Positions 26,403-35,142 of a stretch of 64,000 nucleotides of DNA are shown piece after piece (position 1 is the first letter of the stretch; the number at the start of each line of letters is the position of its first letter). The notes below the pieces were generated by a model, which ran no database searches, was not told the origin of the DNA, and worked only from the letters and a program-made list of their open reading frames with translations. Origin of the DNA: Lachnospiraceae bacterium (lineage in GTDB: Bacteria > Bacillota > Clostridia > Lachnospirales > Lachnospiraceae); the NCBI GenBank assembly GCA_017938315.1, contig JAGBBV010000020.1, forward strand, positions 230,948 to 294,947, given 5' to 3'. Position numbers and translations under genes: made by a program.

Positions 26403-27770
26403 ATGGATCACAATGTTTTTTCCGAAATCACACCAGATATTGTCCGTCTCGCTGCCATGGCAGAGCGCGAGGACATTATTGACACTGAGCTTTTTACCCG
26501 ATATGAGGTGAAAAGGGGCCTGCGCGACTTGAACGGTAAGGGCGTTTTAGCCGGACTTACCCATATTTCCGATGTCCGTGCCACAGAGATTGTTGACGGC
26601 ATCTCCCAGCCTGCCCACGGCCAGTTATTTTACAGAGGATATAATGTCAAGGATTTGGTAGATGGCTTTACTGCTGATAACCGATTTGGTTTTGAGGAAA
26701 TCACTTACCTCCTACTTTTCTCCAAATTACCTAATGAAAAGGAACTTGCCGACTTCACGAAATTGCTCGCCGGCTATCGTTCTCTTCCTACCAGTTTCGT
26801 CCGCGATATTATTATGAAAGCACCCAGCAGCGATATGATGAACACACTGGCAAGAAGCGTACTTACACTCTACTCTTATGATGACCGTGCAGATGATGTT
26901 TCTCTTCCTAACGTTCTGCGTCAGTGCTTACAGCTTATCAGTCTGTTTCCGTTGCTGTCCATTTACGGCTATCAGGCTTATTGCCATTATCATGATGGAA
27001 AGAGCTTATTCATTCATAAGCCTGATCCTAATTTATCCACCGCAGAAAATATTCTTCATATTCTGCGTCCGGATAGCAAATATACACCGCTTGAAGCAAA
27101 ACTTCTTGACATTGCACTGGTTCTCCATATGGAACATGGTGGCGGTAACAATTCCTCTTTTACTACTCATGTAGTAACTTCATCTCTCACCGACACTTAT
27201 TCGGTTATCGCAGCTGCTATCGGTTCCTTGAAAGGCCCCCGTCACGGCGGTGCAAATATTAAAGTTGTTCAGATGTTTGAGGAAATGAAATTACGGATTA
27301 AAGATTGGACTGACGAGGAAGAAGTCGCTGATTATCTCCGTAAGCTTCTTCATAAAGAAGCCTTTGATCACGCGGGACTTATATACGGTGTAGGTCATGC
27401 TATCTATTCTAAGTCTGATCCACGTGCTGTTATTTTTAAATCCTTCGTGGAAAAATTATCTGTAGAAAAAGGACTTCAAAAAGAATTTGCGCTCTATTCA
27501 TTGGTTGAAAAGCTTGCGCCGCAGATTATATCTGCTGAACGTCAAATGTATAAAGGTGTCAGCATCAATGTTGACTTTTATTCCGGCTTTGTTTACCACA
27601 TGCTAGGGCTCCCCTTGGAACTCTACACTCCCATTTTTGCAATTGCAAGAATTTCCGGTTGGAGTGCACACCGCATGGAAGAACTTGCCAACAACGGAAA
27701 AATTATCCGTCCGGCATACAAGCCCATAGGCGATGACAAAGAATATATTTCTATGCTTCATCGTTCCTAA
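26403..27770 (+). CDS. gltA: citrate synthase
   Basis: Condenses acetyl-CoA with oxaloacetate. The 455 residues carry the family signatures: YRGYNVKDLV, the His-containing HMEHGGGNNSSFT, GPRHGGANIKVV and GVGHAIYSKSDPRA with its catalytic Asp in a variant setting, ending near AHRMEELANNGKIIRPAYK. This is the long clostridial form. The ATG at 26403 has GGGGG 6 bases upstream and is preferred to an in-frame start seven codons earlier. It could also act on propionyl-CoA (methylcitrate synthase); no prp genes are nearby. Confidence 0.9.
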   Translation: MDHNVFSEITPDIVRLAAMAEREDIIDTELFTRYEVKRGLRDLNGKGVLAGLTHISDVRATEIVDGISQPAHGQLFYRGYNVKDLVDGFTADNRFGFEEITYLLLFSKLPNEKELADFTKLLAGYRSLPTSFVRDIIMKAPSSDMMNTLARSVLTLYSYDDRADDVSLPNVLRQCLQLISLFPLLSIYGYQAYCHYHDGKSLFIHKPDPNLSTAENILHILRPDSKYTPLEAKLLDIALVLHMEHGGGNNSSFTTHVVTSSLTDTYSVIAAAIGSLKGPRHGGANIKVVQMFEEMKLRIKDWTDEEEVADYLRKLLHKEAFDHAGLIYGVGHAIYSKSDPRAVIFKSFVEKLSVEKGLQKEFALYSLVEKLAPQIISAERQMYKGVSINVDFYSGFVYHMLGLPLELYTPIFAIARISGWSAHRMEELANNGKIIRPAYKPIGDDKEYISMLHRS

Positions 27771-27775
27771 CACAA

Positions 27776-27819
27776 AAAATTAGAGGTAATATGCATCACT
27801 TGCATACTACCTCTTTTTT
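27776..27819. terminator. bidirectional terminator between citrate synthase and thrC
   Basis: AGAGGTA-ATATGCA and TGCATAC-TACCTCT pair around a short loop, with A-run before and T-run after, 10 bases from each gene end. Confidence 0.82.
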
Positions 27820-27829
27820 ATCTTATGAT

Positions 27830-29317
27830 TTAAATTCCAAGAAATTTCATTACGGTTTGCTTCATCTCTGTCTTATCACAGATATTATCATGTAATACTG
27901 GTGCCGTCCTAATTTCTTCAATTGCTTTCGGAACCTCGACCTTTGAAATTTCAGAAAGCTTATCAACCAGTTCAAAATCACCCATAGTATCATATTTTTC
28001 ATCAACAGCCTTCATAACGCTTCTCGTAAACTTATAGGGACTTGCTGTAGATGCGATGACTGTGGTTTTATTATCGCCTGTTGCCTTTTTATATTTTTCA
28101 TATACGCAGGCAGCTACGGCTGTATGTGTATCGATTAAATATCCTGTCTTTTCATATAATTTACTGATGGTCTGCGCCGTTTCTTCTTCACTTGCGTAAT
28201 TTCCATAAAAATCTGCAAGCTGAGTCTTCATTTCATCAGTAATAACATAACTTCCATTGTCCTTAAGACTTTCCATTAAGGCTTTGTTCTTATCTGCATC
28301 ATTGCCTGCAATACGATAAATTAATCTTTCTAAGTTACTGGAAATTAAAATATCCATGGAAGGTGATGTGGTAAGCACAAACTCTCTGTTTCTGTCATAT
28401 GTACCGCTTTCAAAGAAATCAAATAACACCTTATTTTCATTGGAAGCACATATTAATTTGTCAATGGGAAGTCCCATCTGTTTCGCGTAAAATGCTGCTA
28501 AAATATTACCAAAGTTACCTGTAGGAACAACTACATTAATCTTCTCTCCATCAGATACACGTCCCTCTTCAAGAAGTTTAACATAAGAATAAACATAATA
28601 AACAATCTGAGGTACCAAACGGCCGATGTTAATGGAGTTTGCGGAAGAAAATTGGAATCCTTTTTCATCCATATATGCTGCAAGTTCTTTATCTCCAAAT
28701 ATTTGCTTCACGCCTGTCTGCGCATCATCAAAATTACCGTGAATTCCTACAACAAAAGTATTATCTCCCTTTTGGGTAACCATCTGCTTTTCCTGGATAG
28801 GACTCACGCCATTCTTCGGGTAAAAAACAATAATCCTGGTACCTTCTACATCTGCAAAACCTGCAAGGGCAGCTTTTCCTGTATCTCCGGAAGTAGCTGT
28901 CAAAATAACAATTTCGTTCTTAACATTATTTTTCTTAGCGGATGTTGTGAGCAAATGCGGCAAAATAGATAATGCCATATCTTTAAATGCAATCGTAGCG
29001 CCATGGAACAGTTCCAAATAAAAAGCACCGTCTGCTTCCACCAGTGGAGCAATTACCTCTGTATCAAATTTGGAATCATATGCTTTGGCAATACAATTCT
29101 TAAGCTCTTCTTCCGTAAAATCAGTCAAATACAGTTTCATTACTTCATAGGCTACCTGTCCGTATGACATATGGGAAAGTTCTTCCAACGTTTTATCAAA
29201 TGCCGGAATTCTATCCGGAACAAACAATCCGCCATCATCGGAAAGTCCTTTTAATATCGCTTCTGATGCTTTTACGGGATTTCCTTTTGTCCTTGTGCTG
29301 TTATATAATATTTCCAT
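27830..29317 (-). CDS. thrC: threonine synthase
   Basis: PLP enzyme making threonine from O-phosphohomoserine. The 495 residues show the N-terminal YNSTRTKGN, the PLP lysine in GATIAFKDMALS near residue 111, TATSGDTGKAALAGF (phosphate loop) and PTGNFGNILAAFYAK. This is the long class typical of Clostridia. I place the start at 29317 with AGGAG 7 bases upstream, ten codons inside the longest frame. Confidence 0.95.
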   Translation of the reverse strand: MEILYNSTRTKGNPVKASEAILKGLSDDGGLFVPDRIPAFDKTLEELSHMSYGQVAYEVMKLYLTDFTEEELKNCIAKAYDSKFDTEVIAPLVEADGAFYLELFHGATIAFKDMALSILPHLLTTSAKKNNVKNEIVILTATSGDTGKAALAGFADVEGTRIIVFYPKNGVSPIQEKQMVTQKGDNTFVVGIHGNFDDAQTGVKQIFGDKELAAYMDEKGFQFSSANSINIGRLVPQIVYYVYSYVKLLEEGRVSDGEKINVVVPTGNFGNILAAFYAKQMGLPIDKLICASNENKVLFDFFESGTYDRNREFVLTTSPSMDILISSNLERLIYRIAGNDADKNKALMESLKDNGSYVITDEMKTQLADFYGNYASEEETAQTISKLYEKTGYLIDTHTAVAACVYEKYKKATGDNKTTVIASTASPYKFTRSVMKAVDEKYDTMGDFELVDKLSEISKVEVPKAIEEIRTAPVLHDNICDKTEMKQTVMKFLGI

Positions 29318-29369
29318 GTTTCTGCTCCTCTTTATATAAAAAATCATTTGTAAATCATAATTGCATCTT

Positions 29370-29398
29370 ATTGTATCACAATAAAAAAAACATTACAA
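29370..29398 (-). promoter_or_regulatory. sigma-A promoter for thrC
   Basis: TTGTAA, 17 bases, TACAAT on the minus strand, about 50 bases before the thrC start. Confidence 0.65.
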
Positions 29399-29408
29399 CG
29401 TCCTAAAT

Positions 29409-30056
29409 TTATTTAAAAAACTCGTGACCACCATGGCAAAATAATTTTTCTAAAGATGCATCAAACCATTCTACGTTTTCCTCATCCGCAAATTCCCGTG
29501 CTACAAAATAAAGTGCTCCCTGGGTAATGTCCTCTCCTTCAAGAACCTTGTCCACTGCCGCCACAGTCTCTTCTGTTACAGCAACGGAGTAATAAGTTCC
29601 ATTGGCGATAGGGGAAAATTGATATTTACCATCCACATTTTGAAACACCACTTCCGTTACAGAATCAGGAAACCGCTTATTTTCCACTCTGTTCATTACT
29701 ACACCGGCCACGAGCATTTTGCCCTTTTCATCCTCGCAGCCCGCTTCTGCTTGTACAATTCTAAGTAACACTTCATAATCTTCATTACTCATTCCATATC
29801 TGTTATTTTTCTCAAGCACATCATAGTCAACAACCCTTTGCCCGGACGATGCTTGTCTGACAAAACCTACATGTTTATCTGCGCGGGGCTCCACTGCATT
29901 ATCTGTTAATCTTAATTGAAAAGCCGGTTTTGCAGTCATATGATTGGTCCGGATTCCCTGTAAACTAAACCATGCTGTTCCTATTAACAAGTTACATAAA
30001 AACAATTGAATTGCAAATCTTTTATACATACTTACAAATTTTACCTCACTTAACAT
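29409..30056 (-). CDS. cell wall hydrolase, SleB-like (Hydrolase_2)
   Basis: A 215-residue secreted or anchored protein. A hydrophobic segment lies at about 11-30. The C-terminal domain (about 80-215) matches the SleB/Hydrolase_2 fold: LLRIVQAEAGCEDEKGKMLVAGVVMNRV with the catalytic-type Glu, FSPIANG, ALYFVA and a late Cys-His-Gly-Gly-His. SleB is a spore cortex lytic transglycosylase, but this one lacks the peptidoglycan-binding domain, so a vegetative role is also possible. AGGGA is close to the start at 30056. Confidence 0.85.
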   Translation of the reverse strand: MLSEVKFVSMYKRFAIQLFLCNLLIGTAWFSLQGIRTNHMTAKPAFQLRLTDNAVEPRADKHVGFVRQASSGQRVVDYDVLEKNNRYGMSNEDYEVLLRIVQAEAGCEDEKGKMLVAGVVMNRVENKRFPDSVTEVVFQNVDGKYQFSPIANGTYYSVAVTEETVAAVDKVLEGEDITQGALYFVAREFADEENVEWFDASLEKLFCHGGHEFFK

Positions 30057-30070
30057 TTATTCCCTAAACA

Positions 30071-30099
30071 GTTATACTCACATTGTTACATTTTTGCAA
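30071..30099 (-). promoter_or_regulatory. sigma-A promoter for the SleB-like gene
   Basis: TTGCAA, 17 bases, TATAAC on the minus strand, 15 bases before the start codon, so the leader is very short. Confidence 0.5.
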
Positions 30100-30226
30100 C
30101 ACTTATTTAATATTTTATACAAAAGCGTCTAAAAATATTTCTAAAATTTGCAATTTAGGGGAAAATATTTCAAAAACACCTTATTTTATGGTAAAATAAT
30201 ATGTACAAAAAGAAAGGATTTCTGGC

Positions 30227-31024
30227 ATGGAGAAAAAGTTACCGGGTGTATATCCTACAACAAAAAAAGACGGCACTGTGTATTACCGTTCATCGATTAC
30301 ATATAAAAGAAAGCATATCAGTCTCGGTAGTTACTCCACATCTGCCATGGCTTGCGGTGCATATCTGGAAGCAACAGAAGTGTTAAAAGATGTGTCACTT
30401 ACTCTGCACAGTTATACCTCTCTGCGCATTCTTCCCTTTGACAAATGGGTATCTCTTATTAATTTCCGTGATAACAATATTTATTTTGCAACACCAATTT
30501 ATTTATATAAAAAATATTTTGAATATTTGTTATCTCCAAAAGAAATTTTAAAATTTGACATGGATGATTTGTTTTATTATTCTACCCGTAAAATCATGCG
30601 CCGCGGACGTCATTTTTTTGTGGCAGATTATGGTATGCAGGTCAATATTGCCAATCGTTACGGCATAAAAAATTATGCTGTAGAGGGAAAAGATTTCCGA
30701 TTTGTAAATGGCGACAGTCTGGATTTCAGATATGAAAATATTGAAATACTTAATATCTATCATGGTGTGTCCTGCCAACATACAAAAAAAGGCATTATGT
30801 ATGTTGCAAAAATACATATTAACGGAAACTATACTATAGGAAAATATACAACTGATACCGAAGCTGCCATTGCATATAATAAAGCCATAGATATCTTAAA
30901 AAAAGCCGGCGTAACAAAGAATTATTCCCCCAATTACATGGAAGGGCTTTCTCCTTCTGCATACGCCGACATTTATTCAAAAATAAAAATTTCAGACAAA
31001 ATACTTAATTACCGCTTGGTATAA
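30227..31024 (+). CDS. AP2-like / degenerate HNH-like / AP2-like protein
   Basis: A 265-residue protein with two AP2-type DNA-binding repeats: residues 5-50 (GVYPTTKKDGTVYYRSSI...ISLGSY) and 179-225 (GVSCQHTKKG...YTIGKYTTDTEAAIAYNKA). Between them, residues 110-177 follow the layout of the HNH domain of AP2-type homing endonucleases (KDFRFVNGDSLDFRYENIEIL against the usual DHIDGN-LDNR-NL pattern), but the expected histidines are absent. It may be a domesticated DNA-binding protein that has lost cleavage. AAGGA lies 8 bases before the ATG. Its 3' end overlaps the convergent GH25-like gene by 16 bases. The domain reading is from patterns only. Confidence 0.7.
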   Translation: MEKKLPGVYPTTKKDGTVYYRSSITYKRKHISLGSYSTSAMACGAYLEATEVLKDVSLTLHSYTSLRILPFDKWVSLINFRDNNIYFATPIYLYKKYFEYLLSPKEILKFDMDDLFYYSTRKIMRRGRHFFVADYGMQVNIANRYGIKNYAVEGKDFRFVNGDSLDFRYENIEILNIYHGVSCQHTKKGIMYVAKIHINGNYTIGKYTTDTEAAIAYNKAIDILKKAGVTKNYSPNYMEGLSPSAYADIYSKIKISDKILNYRLV

Positions 31025-32142
31025 TCCACAAAACTGATGGTATAACTGACCTCTTCCTCTACACCGAAGAGGTTTTCTCCTTCTGTATACTCCCACATCT
31101 TAAAATCATAAGGATAATCCGGCACCGGTTTTTGGTCTGTAAGCCACACTTCATAATCTGTAAGCAAACCTTCCGGTATAATTTCAGTTAACAGAAAGTC
31201 TCTGCTTCCGTATAATATGGGCGAGTATCCTTCCTGTTCAATGCCCGACATAAAGGTCTCAATGATCTGTGTCTTTTTTTCCTTATCCAGTATATCTGTA
31301 CGAGGTATATCATGCATAATTGTTTCCATGCAAACCGCAACAGGATATTCAATTTCATAAGGCCTTAGCATACCTGCAACAAATGCCGCTTCTTCTGCTG
31401 CTTCTTCAATAGTTACTGCCTGAGAATAAAAAATAATTCCAAGATGCAGACCTGCCTCCTTCGCCTTTAGGGCAAAATCCTCAAAAGATGTATCCGGTGT
31501 AATTAGTCCTGTTTCATAGCCCCGGGCGCCAACCGTAAGCATCACAAAATCAACACCGCCGGCTTTTATCTGCTCAAAGTCAATATTTCCGCTATCCTTT
31601 GAAATCACAATCCCCAGTCTTGATATTTTTTTATTTCCCTCGTAGTATATCATTTGATTCTTTTCCGCTTTAAGCTTTGTAAAGTCATATTCATGAAGGG
31701 GAAGATTATCATCAATTTCAATCCATTCCTGTGTTCCGTCTTTATACGTCACTTGCAAATGCTTGCCATCTAAGGCTTTCTGCTCATCGGTCAGCTCCGG
31801 CGTCGCTGTTGGCGAAGGAGTTACGGCCGGAGTCTCTAACACAACCGCATCTTCCCTTTCATACATATCCCAAAAATCTAAATCTTCTGCCCTTAGTTTA
31901 TTTTCTTTATATAATGTTTCAATGTCTTTGTCACCATCCGCGAAAATAGGGCTTTCTGCATCAGGAGAAGTCACCGGTGATGCCGTAGCAACGGCATTGG
32001 ATAAATTCCTGTTCCCACTTTTTTTATGATTGCTTGAATATACTATTGCCAATATAATAAGAACCAACACGGACACCGTTACAATGGTATACATAACCGG
32101 TGCACTAAATCCACGTTCATCCTGTTCGTCGGGTAATCGCAT
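31009..32142 (-). CDS. membrane-anchored GH25-like protein, catalytic residues altered
   Basis: A 377-residue protein: cytoplasmic tail, membrane segment about 17-37, a Ser/Thr/Pro-rich linker (TPAVTPSPTATPE), then a GH25 lysozyme-like domain from about residue 175. The fold pattern is clear (GNIDFEQIKAGGVDFVMLTVG, ARGYETGLITPD, AGLHLGIIFYSQAV). However, the usual GxDxS reads GIVIS, and the D-x-E pair reads CMET, so two of the three acidic residues are missing. It may bind rather than cleave peptidoglycan. AGAGAGG precedes the start. Confidence 0.78.
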   Translation of the reverse strand: MRLPDEQDERGFSAPVMYTIVTVSVLVLIILAIVYSSNHKKSGNRNLSNAVATASPVTSPDAESPIFADGDKDIETLYKENKLRAEDLDFWDMYEREDAVVLETPAVTPSPTATPELTDEQKALDGKHLQVTYKDGTQEWIEIDDNLPLHEYDFTKLKAEKNQMIYYEGNKKISRLGIVISKDSGNIDFEQIKAGGVDFVMLTVGARGYETGLITPDTSFEDFALKAKEAGLHLGIIFYSQAVTIEEAAEEAAFVAGMLRPYEIEYPVAVCMETIMHDIPRTDILDKEKKTQIIETFMSGIEQEGYSPILYGSRDFLLTEIIPEGLLTDYEVWLTDQKPVPDYPYDFKMWEYTEGENLFGVEEEVSYTISFVDYTKR

Positions 32143-32163
32143 AAATACCTCTCTGCTTTCTTT

Positions 32164-32192
32164 TTGATTTTTTTGCGTAATAAAAGTATACT
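32164..32192 (+). promoter_or_regulatory. sigma-A promoter for apbE
   Basis: TTGATT, 17 bases, TATACT, about 50 bases before the apbE start. Confidence 0.7.
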
Positions 32193-32241
32193 ATAATTGC
32201 TACATTATTTACAACCACATTCACAAAAGGAAATAAAAAAC

Positions 32242-33234
32242 ATGCCAGGTTTAAAAAAAATAATCATATGTGTTTTTTCAATAATACTACTTATACAAGG
32301 TTGCGGTAATCCATCTTCTGCAAAAGTGACAATGACCGATTTTTATTTAAATACGGTTGTTTCTGTCACTGTTTATGAACCTATGGGAACTACTGCCATA
32401 TACTCTGCCGAAGAACTTTGCAAAAAATGTCTGGAAATGACGGCAGGTTATGAAAAAATTTTCAGTAAGACCATCGAAGGCAGCGATATCTGGAACATTA
32501 ACCATAGTAACGGCAACCCTGTCACTGTATCTGCTGATACTATAGAACTTTTAAAAGCAGCTATTTTTTATGCGGAAATGTCTGATGGTTTGGTGGACCC
32601 CACTATCGGTCCCCTCTCCTCGTTATGGAATTTTAGCGAAAACAAAAAAACAGTGCCTTCTGACGAAGAAATCCGAAAAGCACTGTCTCATGTTAATTAT
32701 AAAAACATTACAATAAACGATTGTCAGGTTACCTTGACAGATCCTGATGCCCGTATTGATCTTGGCTTTATTGCCAAGGGCTATATTGCCGATTGTCTGA
32801 AAGAATATTTATGCTCGCAAAATGTTTCCGGTGCTATTATCAACCTGGGTGGCAACGTACAAACCATCGGAAACAAACCTGATAATACCCCATATAAAGT
32901 AGGTATTCAAAAGCCTTTTTCCGAAACAGGAACTGCACTCCTTTCAATTCCCGTTACCGATAAATCAGTAGTTTCATCCGGTAATTATGAACGTTTTTTT
33001 CAAGTAAATGACACTTTATATCATCATATACTTTCAACCAGGGATGGTTATCCTGTTAAAAGTGATGTTTCACAAGTCACCATTATCAATGATTCTTCCG
33101 TAGACGGAGATGCCCTCTCCACACTTTGTTTTATTTTAGGTTATGAAGATGGTCTTTCATTAATTGAGAGTCTTCCGGATACTGAAGCTATTTTTGTAAT
33201 GAAGGACGGAACCATCCAAAAGACATTCCCCTAA
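32242..33234 (+). CDS. apbE: FAD:protein FMN transferase, lipoprotein
   Basis: Transfers FMN from FAD to a threonine in target proteins such as RnfG and RnfD. The 330 residues begin with a lipoprotein signal peptide (lipobox LIQGC). The ApbE core follows: DLGFIAKGYIAD, INLGGNVQTIG, VSSGNYERFF and the metal-binding DGDALSTLCFILG. The ATG at 32242 has AAGGA upstream and gives a proper signal peptide; an earlier in-frame start would not. The Rnf operon with two acceptor motifs lies 2 kb away. Confidence 0.93.
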   Translation: MPGLKKIIICVFSIILLIQGCGNPSSAKVTMTDFYLNTVVSVTVYEPMGTTAIYSAEELCKKCLEMTAGYEKIFSKTIEGSDIWNINHSNGNPVTVSADTIELLKAAIFYAEMSDGLVDPTIGPLSSLWNFSENKKTVPSDEEIRKALSHVNYKNITINDCQVTLTDPDARIDLGFIAKGYIADCLKEYLCSQNVSGAIINLGGNVQTIGNKPDNTPYKVGIQKPFSETGTALLSIPVTDKSVVSSGNYERFFQVNDTLYHHILSTRDGYPVKSDVSQVTIINDSSVDGDALSTLCFILGYEDGLSLIESLPDTEAIFVMKDGTIQKTFP

Positions 33235-33245
33235 GTCCTGCCACC

Positions 33246-34274
33246 TTAGACAACAGAAGTTTTTCCTGCAAGCACATTTTGGTAATCTTCGAGATTTTTC
33301 TTAAGCAGTGATGGTGTATCAAGACCGTAAGGGCACTTATTCTTGCACTGATTACAATGCAGACATTTTTCGATTAATTTCATTTTATCCTGCACTTCCT
33401 TCGTAAGCTGCACTTGGGACGGTGATCTTCTCAGTAACAATGACATTCTCGCCGCATTGTTAATTTCTATTCCCACCGGACATGGCATGCAGTAGCCGCA
33501 CCCTCTACAAAATTCTCCTGCCAGTTCTTCTTTATCTTTCTTTATAATATCTGCAATTTCTTCTGTCATTGCCGGAGGATTGTCGATATAAGATAAAAAC
33601 TCGTCCAACTCCTTTTCTCTTTGTACTCCCCAAATTGGAAGCACATTGTCATGCCCTGCAGCATGGGCATAGGCAGCCGCAGAATTTGTGATAAGTCCGC
33701 CAGACAATGCCTTCATGGCGATAAAACCCATATCTGCCTTTTTACAAGCCTCTACCAATTCTTCTTCCTTTTCCGTTGCCAAATAACAAAAGGGAAACTG
33801 CAAAGTTTCATAAAGTCCACTGTTAATAGCTTCCCATGCCACATTAAGCCGATGATTAGTAATGCCGATATGCCTGATTTTACCTGCTTTTTTTGCCGCA
33901 AGTGCAGCATCATATAATCCACTGTCATCTCCCGGTTTCGGGCAAAATGCCGGATTGTGAAACTGATAAACATCAATGTAATCTGTCTTTAAATTTTCAA
34001 GGCTTATGGCAAGATCTTTTTCTAAATCTTCTCCTCTGGAAGCACCGGTTTTTGTTGCAATATATAAATTTTCCCTGACACCTTCAAATGCAAGCCCTAC
34101 TTTATGCTCACTGTCGCTATAATATCTGGCCGTATCAAAAAAACGGATACCACCTTCATAAGCCTTTCTTAAAAGATATACTGCGTCCTCATCACTAATA
34201 CGCTGTATTGGTAAGGCTCCAAACCCATTTTTGTTTACCACTATTTCTGTTTTTCCCAAACGCACCTGTTCCAT
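33246..34274 (-). CDS. aldo/keto reductase with C-terminal 4Fe-4S domain
   Basis: A 342-residue fusion. The N-terminal 230 residues form an aldo/keto reductase barrel (GFGALPIQRIS, FFDTARYYSDSEHKVGLAF with catalytic Asp and Tyr, YIDVYQFHNP). The C-terminus holds two Cys clusters, CRGCGYCMPCPVGIEI and CLHCNQCKNKCPYGLD, for iron-sulfur clusters. Such proteins are common in anaerobes; the physiological substrate is unknown. GGAG precedes the ATG at 34274. Convergent with apbE, separated by 11 bases. Confidence 0.9.
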   Translation of the reverse strand: MEQVRLGKTEIVVNKNGFGALPIQRISDEDAVYLLRKAYEGGIRFFDTARYYSDSEHKVGLAFEGVRENLYIATKTGASRGEDLEKDLAISLENLKTDYIDVYQFHNPAFCPKPGDDSGLYDAALAAKKAGKIRHIGITNHRLNVAWEAINSGLYETLQFPFCYLATEKEEELVEACKKADMGFIAMKALSGGLITNSAAAYAHAAGHDNVLPIWGVQREKELDEFLSYIDNPPAMTEEIADIIKKDKEELAGEFCRGCGYCMPCPVGIEINNAARMSLLLRRSPSQVQLTKEVQDKMKLIEKCLHCNQCKNKCPYGLDTPSLLKKNLEDYQNVLAGKTSVV

Positions 34275-34291
34275 AACTATTTCTCCTATAA

Positions 34292-34320
34292 ATTCAGCCA
34301 TGCAGTTTGCATGGCTGAAT
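34292..34320 (-). terminator. hairpin after rnfB, possible weak terminator
   Basis: ATTCAGCCATGCA-AAC-TGCATGGCTGAAT is a perfect 13-base stem 10 bases after the rnfB stop. The following bases TTATA are a poor T-run, so some read-through into the reductase is possible. Confidence 0.6.
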
Positions 34321-34329
34321 GATTATCTT

Positions 34330-35130
34330 TTATATATGCTCAATAATTGATTTTCTTGGGCATTTTTCTACACAAACGCCACAACCTTTGCACTTGTCCT
34401 GATCAATCGTTGCATTAAAGTTTTCTACTGTAATTGCATCCTCCGGACAGTTTTTCTTGCAAAGCTGGCATCCGATACAACTTACCGTACATCCTTTCAT
34501 GGCAACAGGTCCTTTGTCCTGTGATGCACATGCCACTACATACTTCGCATCATACGGAATTAAACTTATTAAATTTTTGGGACAAACAGCTATACATTTT
34601 CCGCAGGCCTTGCATGCATTTTTATCAACTACTGCCACACCATTTTCAATATGGATTGCATCAAATGGACACGCCTTTACACAGCTTCCATATCCAAGAC
34701 ATCCATAATTGCAAGTTTTTGCTCCACCATTTGGCACAAAAGAAAGCATTTGACAATCTTCTATTCCATGATATTCATAATCCACTGTGGTTTTGTCGCA
34801 GTCGCCCTGACACTGTACAAATGCAACCATTTTTACAGAATCACCGGCTTCCACGCCCATAATTTCAGCAATTTTCTTTCCTACAGACTCTCCGCCCACG
34901 GGGCAGGCATTTACCGGTGCCTCTCCTTTTGCGATAGCCGCTGCAAGACCGCTACAGCCGGGGAACCCGCATCCTCCACAGTTATTACCGGGAAGAGCGG
35001 CTAATACTGCCTCTTCTTTTTCATCTACTTCTACTTTAAATACGATTGCTGCTATACCTAAGAACAGACCGATAAATAGTCCGACACCGCCTACTACAGC
35101 AACAGCAAACAAAATTCCTGTCATATTCAC
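34330..35130 (-). CDS. rnfB: Rnf complex subunit B
   Basis: Iron-sulfur subunit that takes electrons from ferredoxin on the cytoplasmic side. It has an N-terminal membrane helix, the Fe-S domain CGGCGFPGCSGLA near residue 48, and three further four-Cys ferredoxin motifs (CLGYGSCVKACPF with its partner, CKACGKCIAVCP, CIGCQLCKKNCP, CKGCGVCVEKCP). A GTG at 35130 sits 8 bases after AGGAGG and is the likely start; an ATG two codons later is the alternative. It is the last gene of rnfCDGEAB. Confidence 0.93.
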   Translation of the reverse strand: MNMTGILFAVAVVGGVGLFIGLFLGIAAIVFKVEVDEKEEAVLAALPGNNCGGCGFPGCSGLAAAIAKGEAPVNACPVGGESVGKKIAEIMGVEAGDSVKMVAFVQCQGDCDKTTVDYEYHGIEDCQMLSFVPNGGAKTCNYGCLGYGSCVKACPFDAIHIENGVAVVDKNACKACGKCIAVCPKNLISLIPYDAKYVVACASQDKGPVAMKGCTVSCIGCQLCKKNCPEDAITVENFNATIDQDKCKGCGVCVEKCPRKSIIEHI

Positions 35131-35142
35131 GTCTTGCACCTC

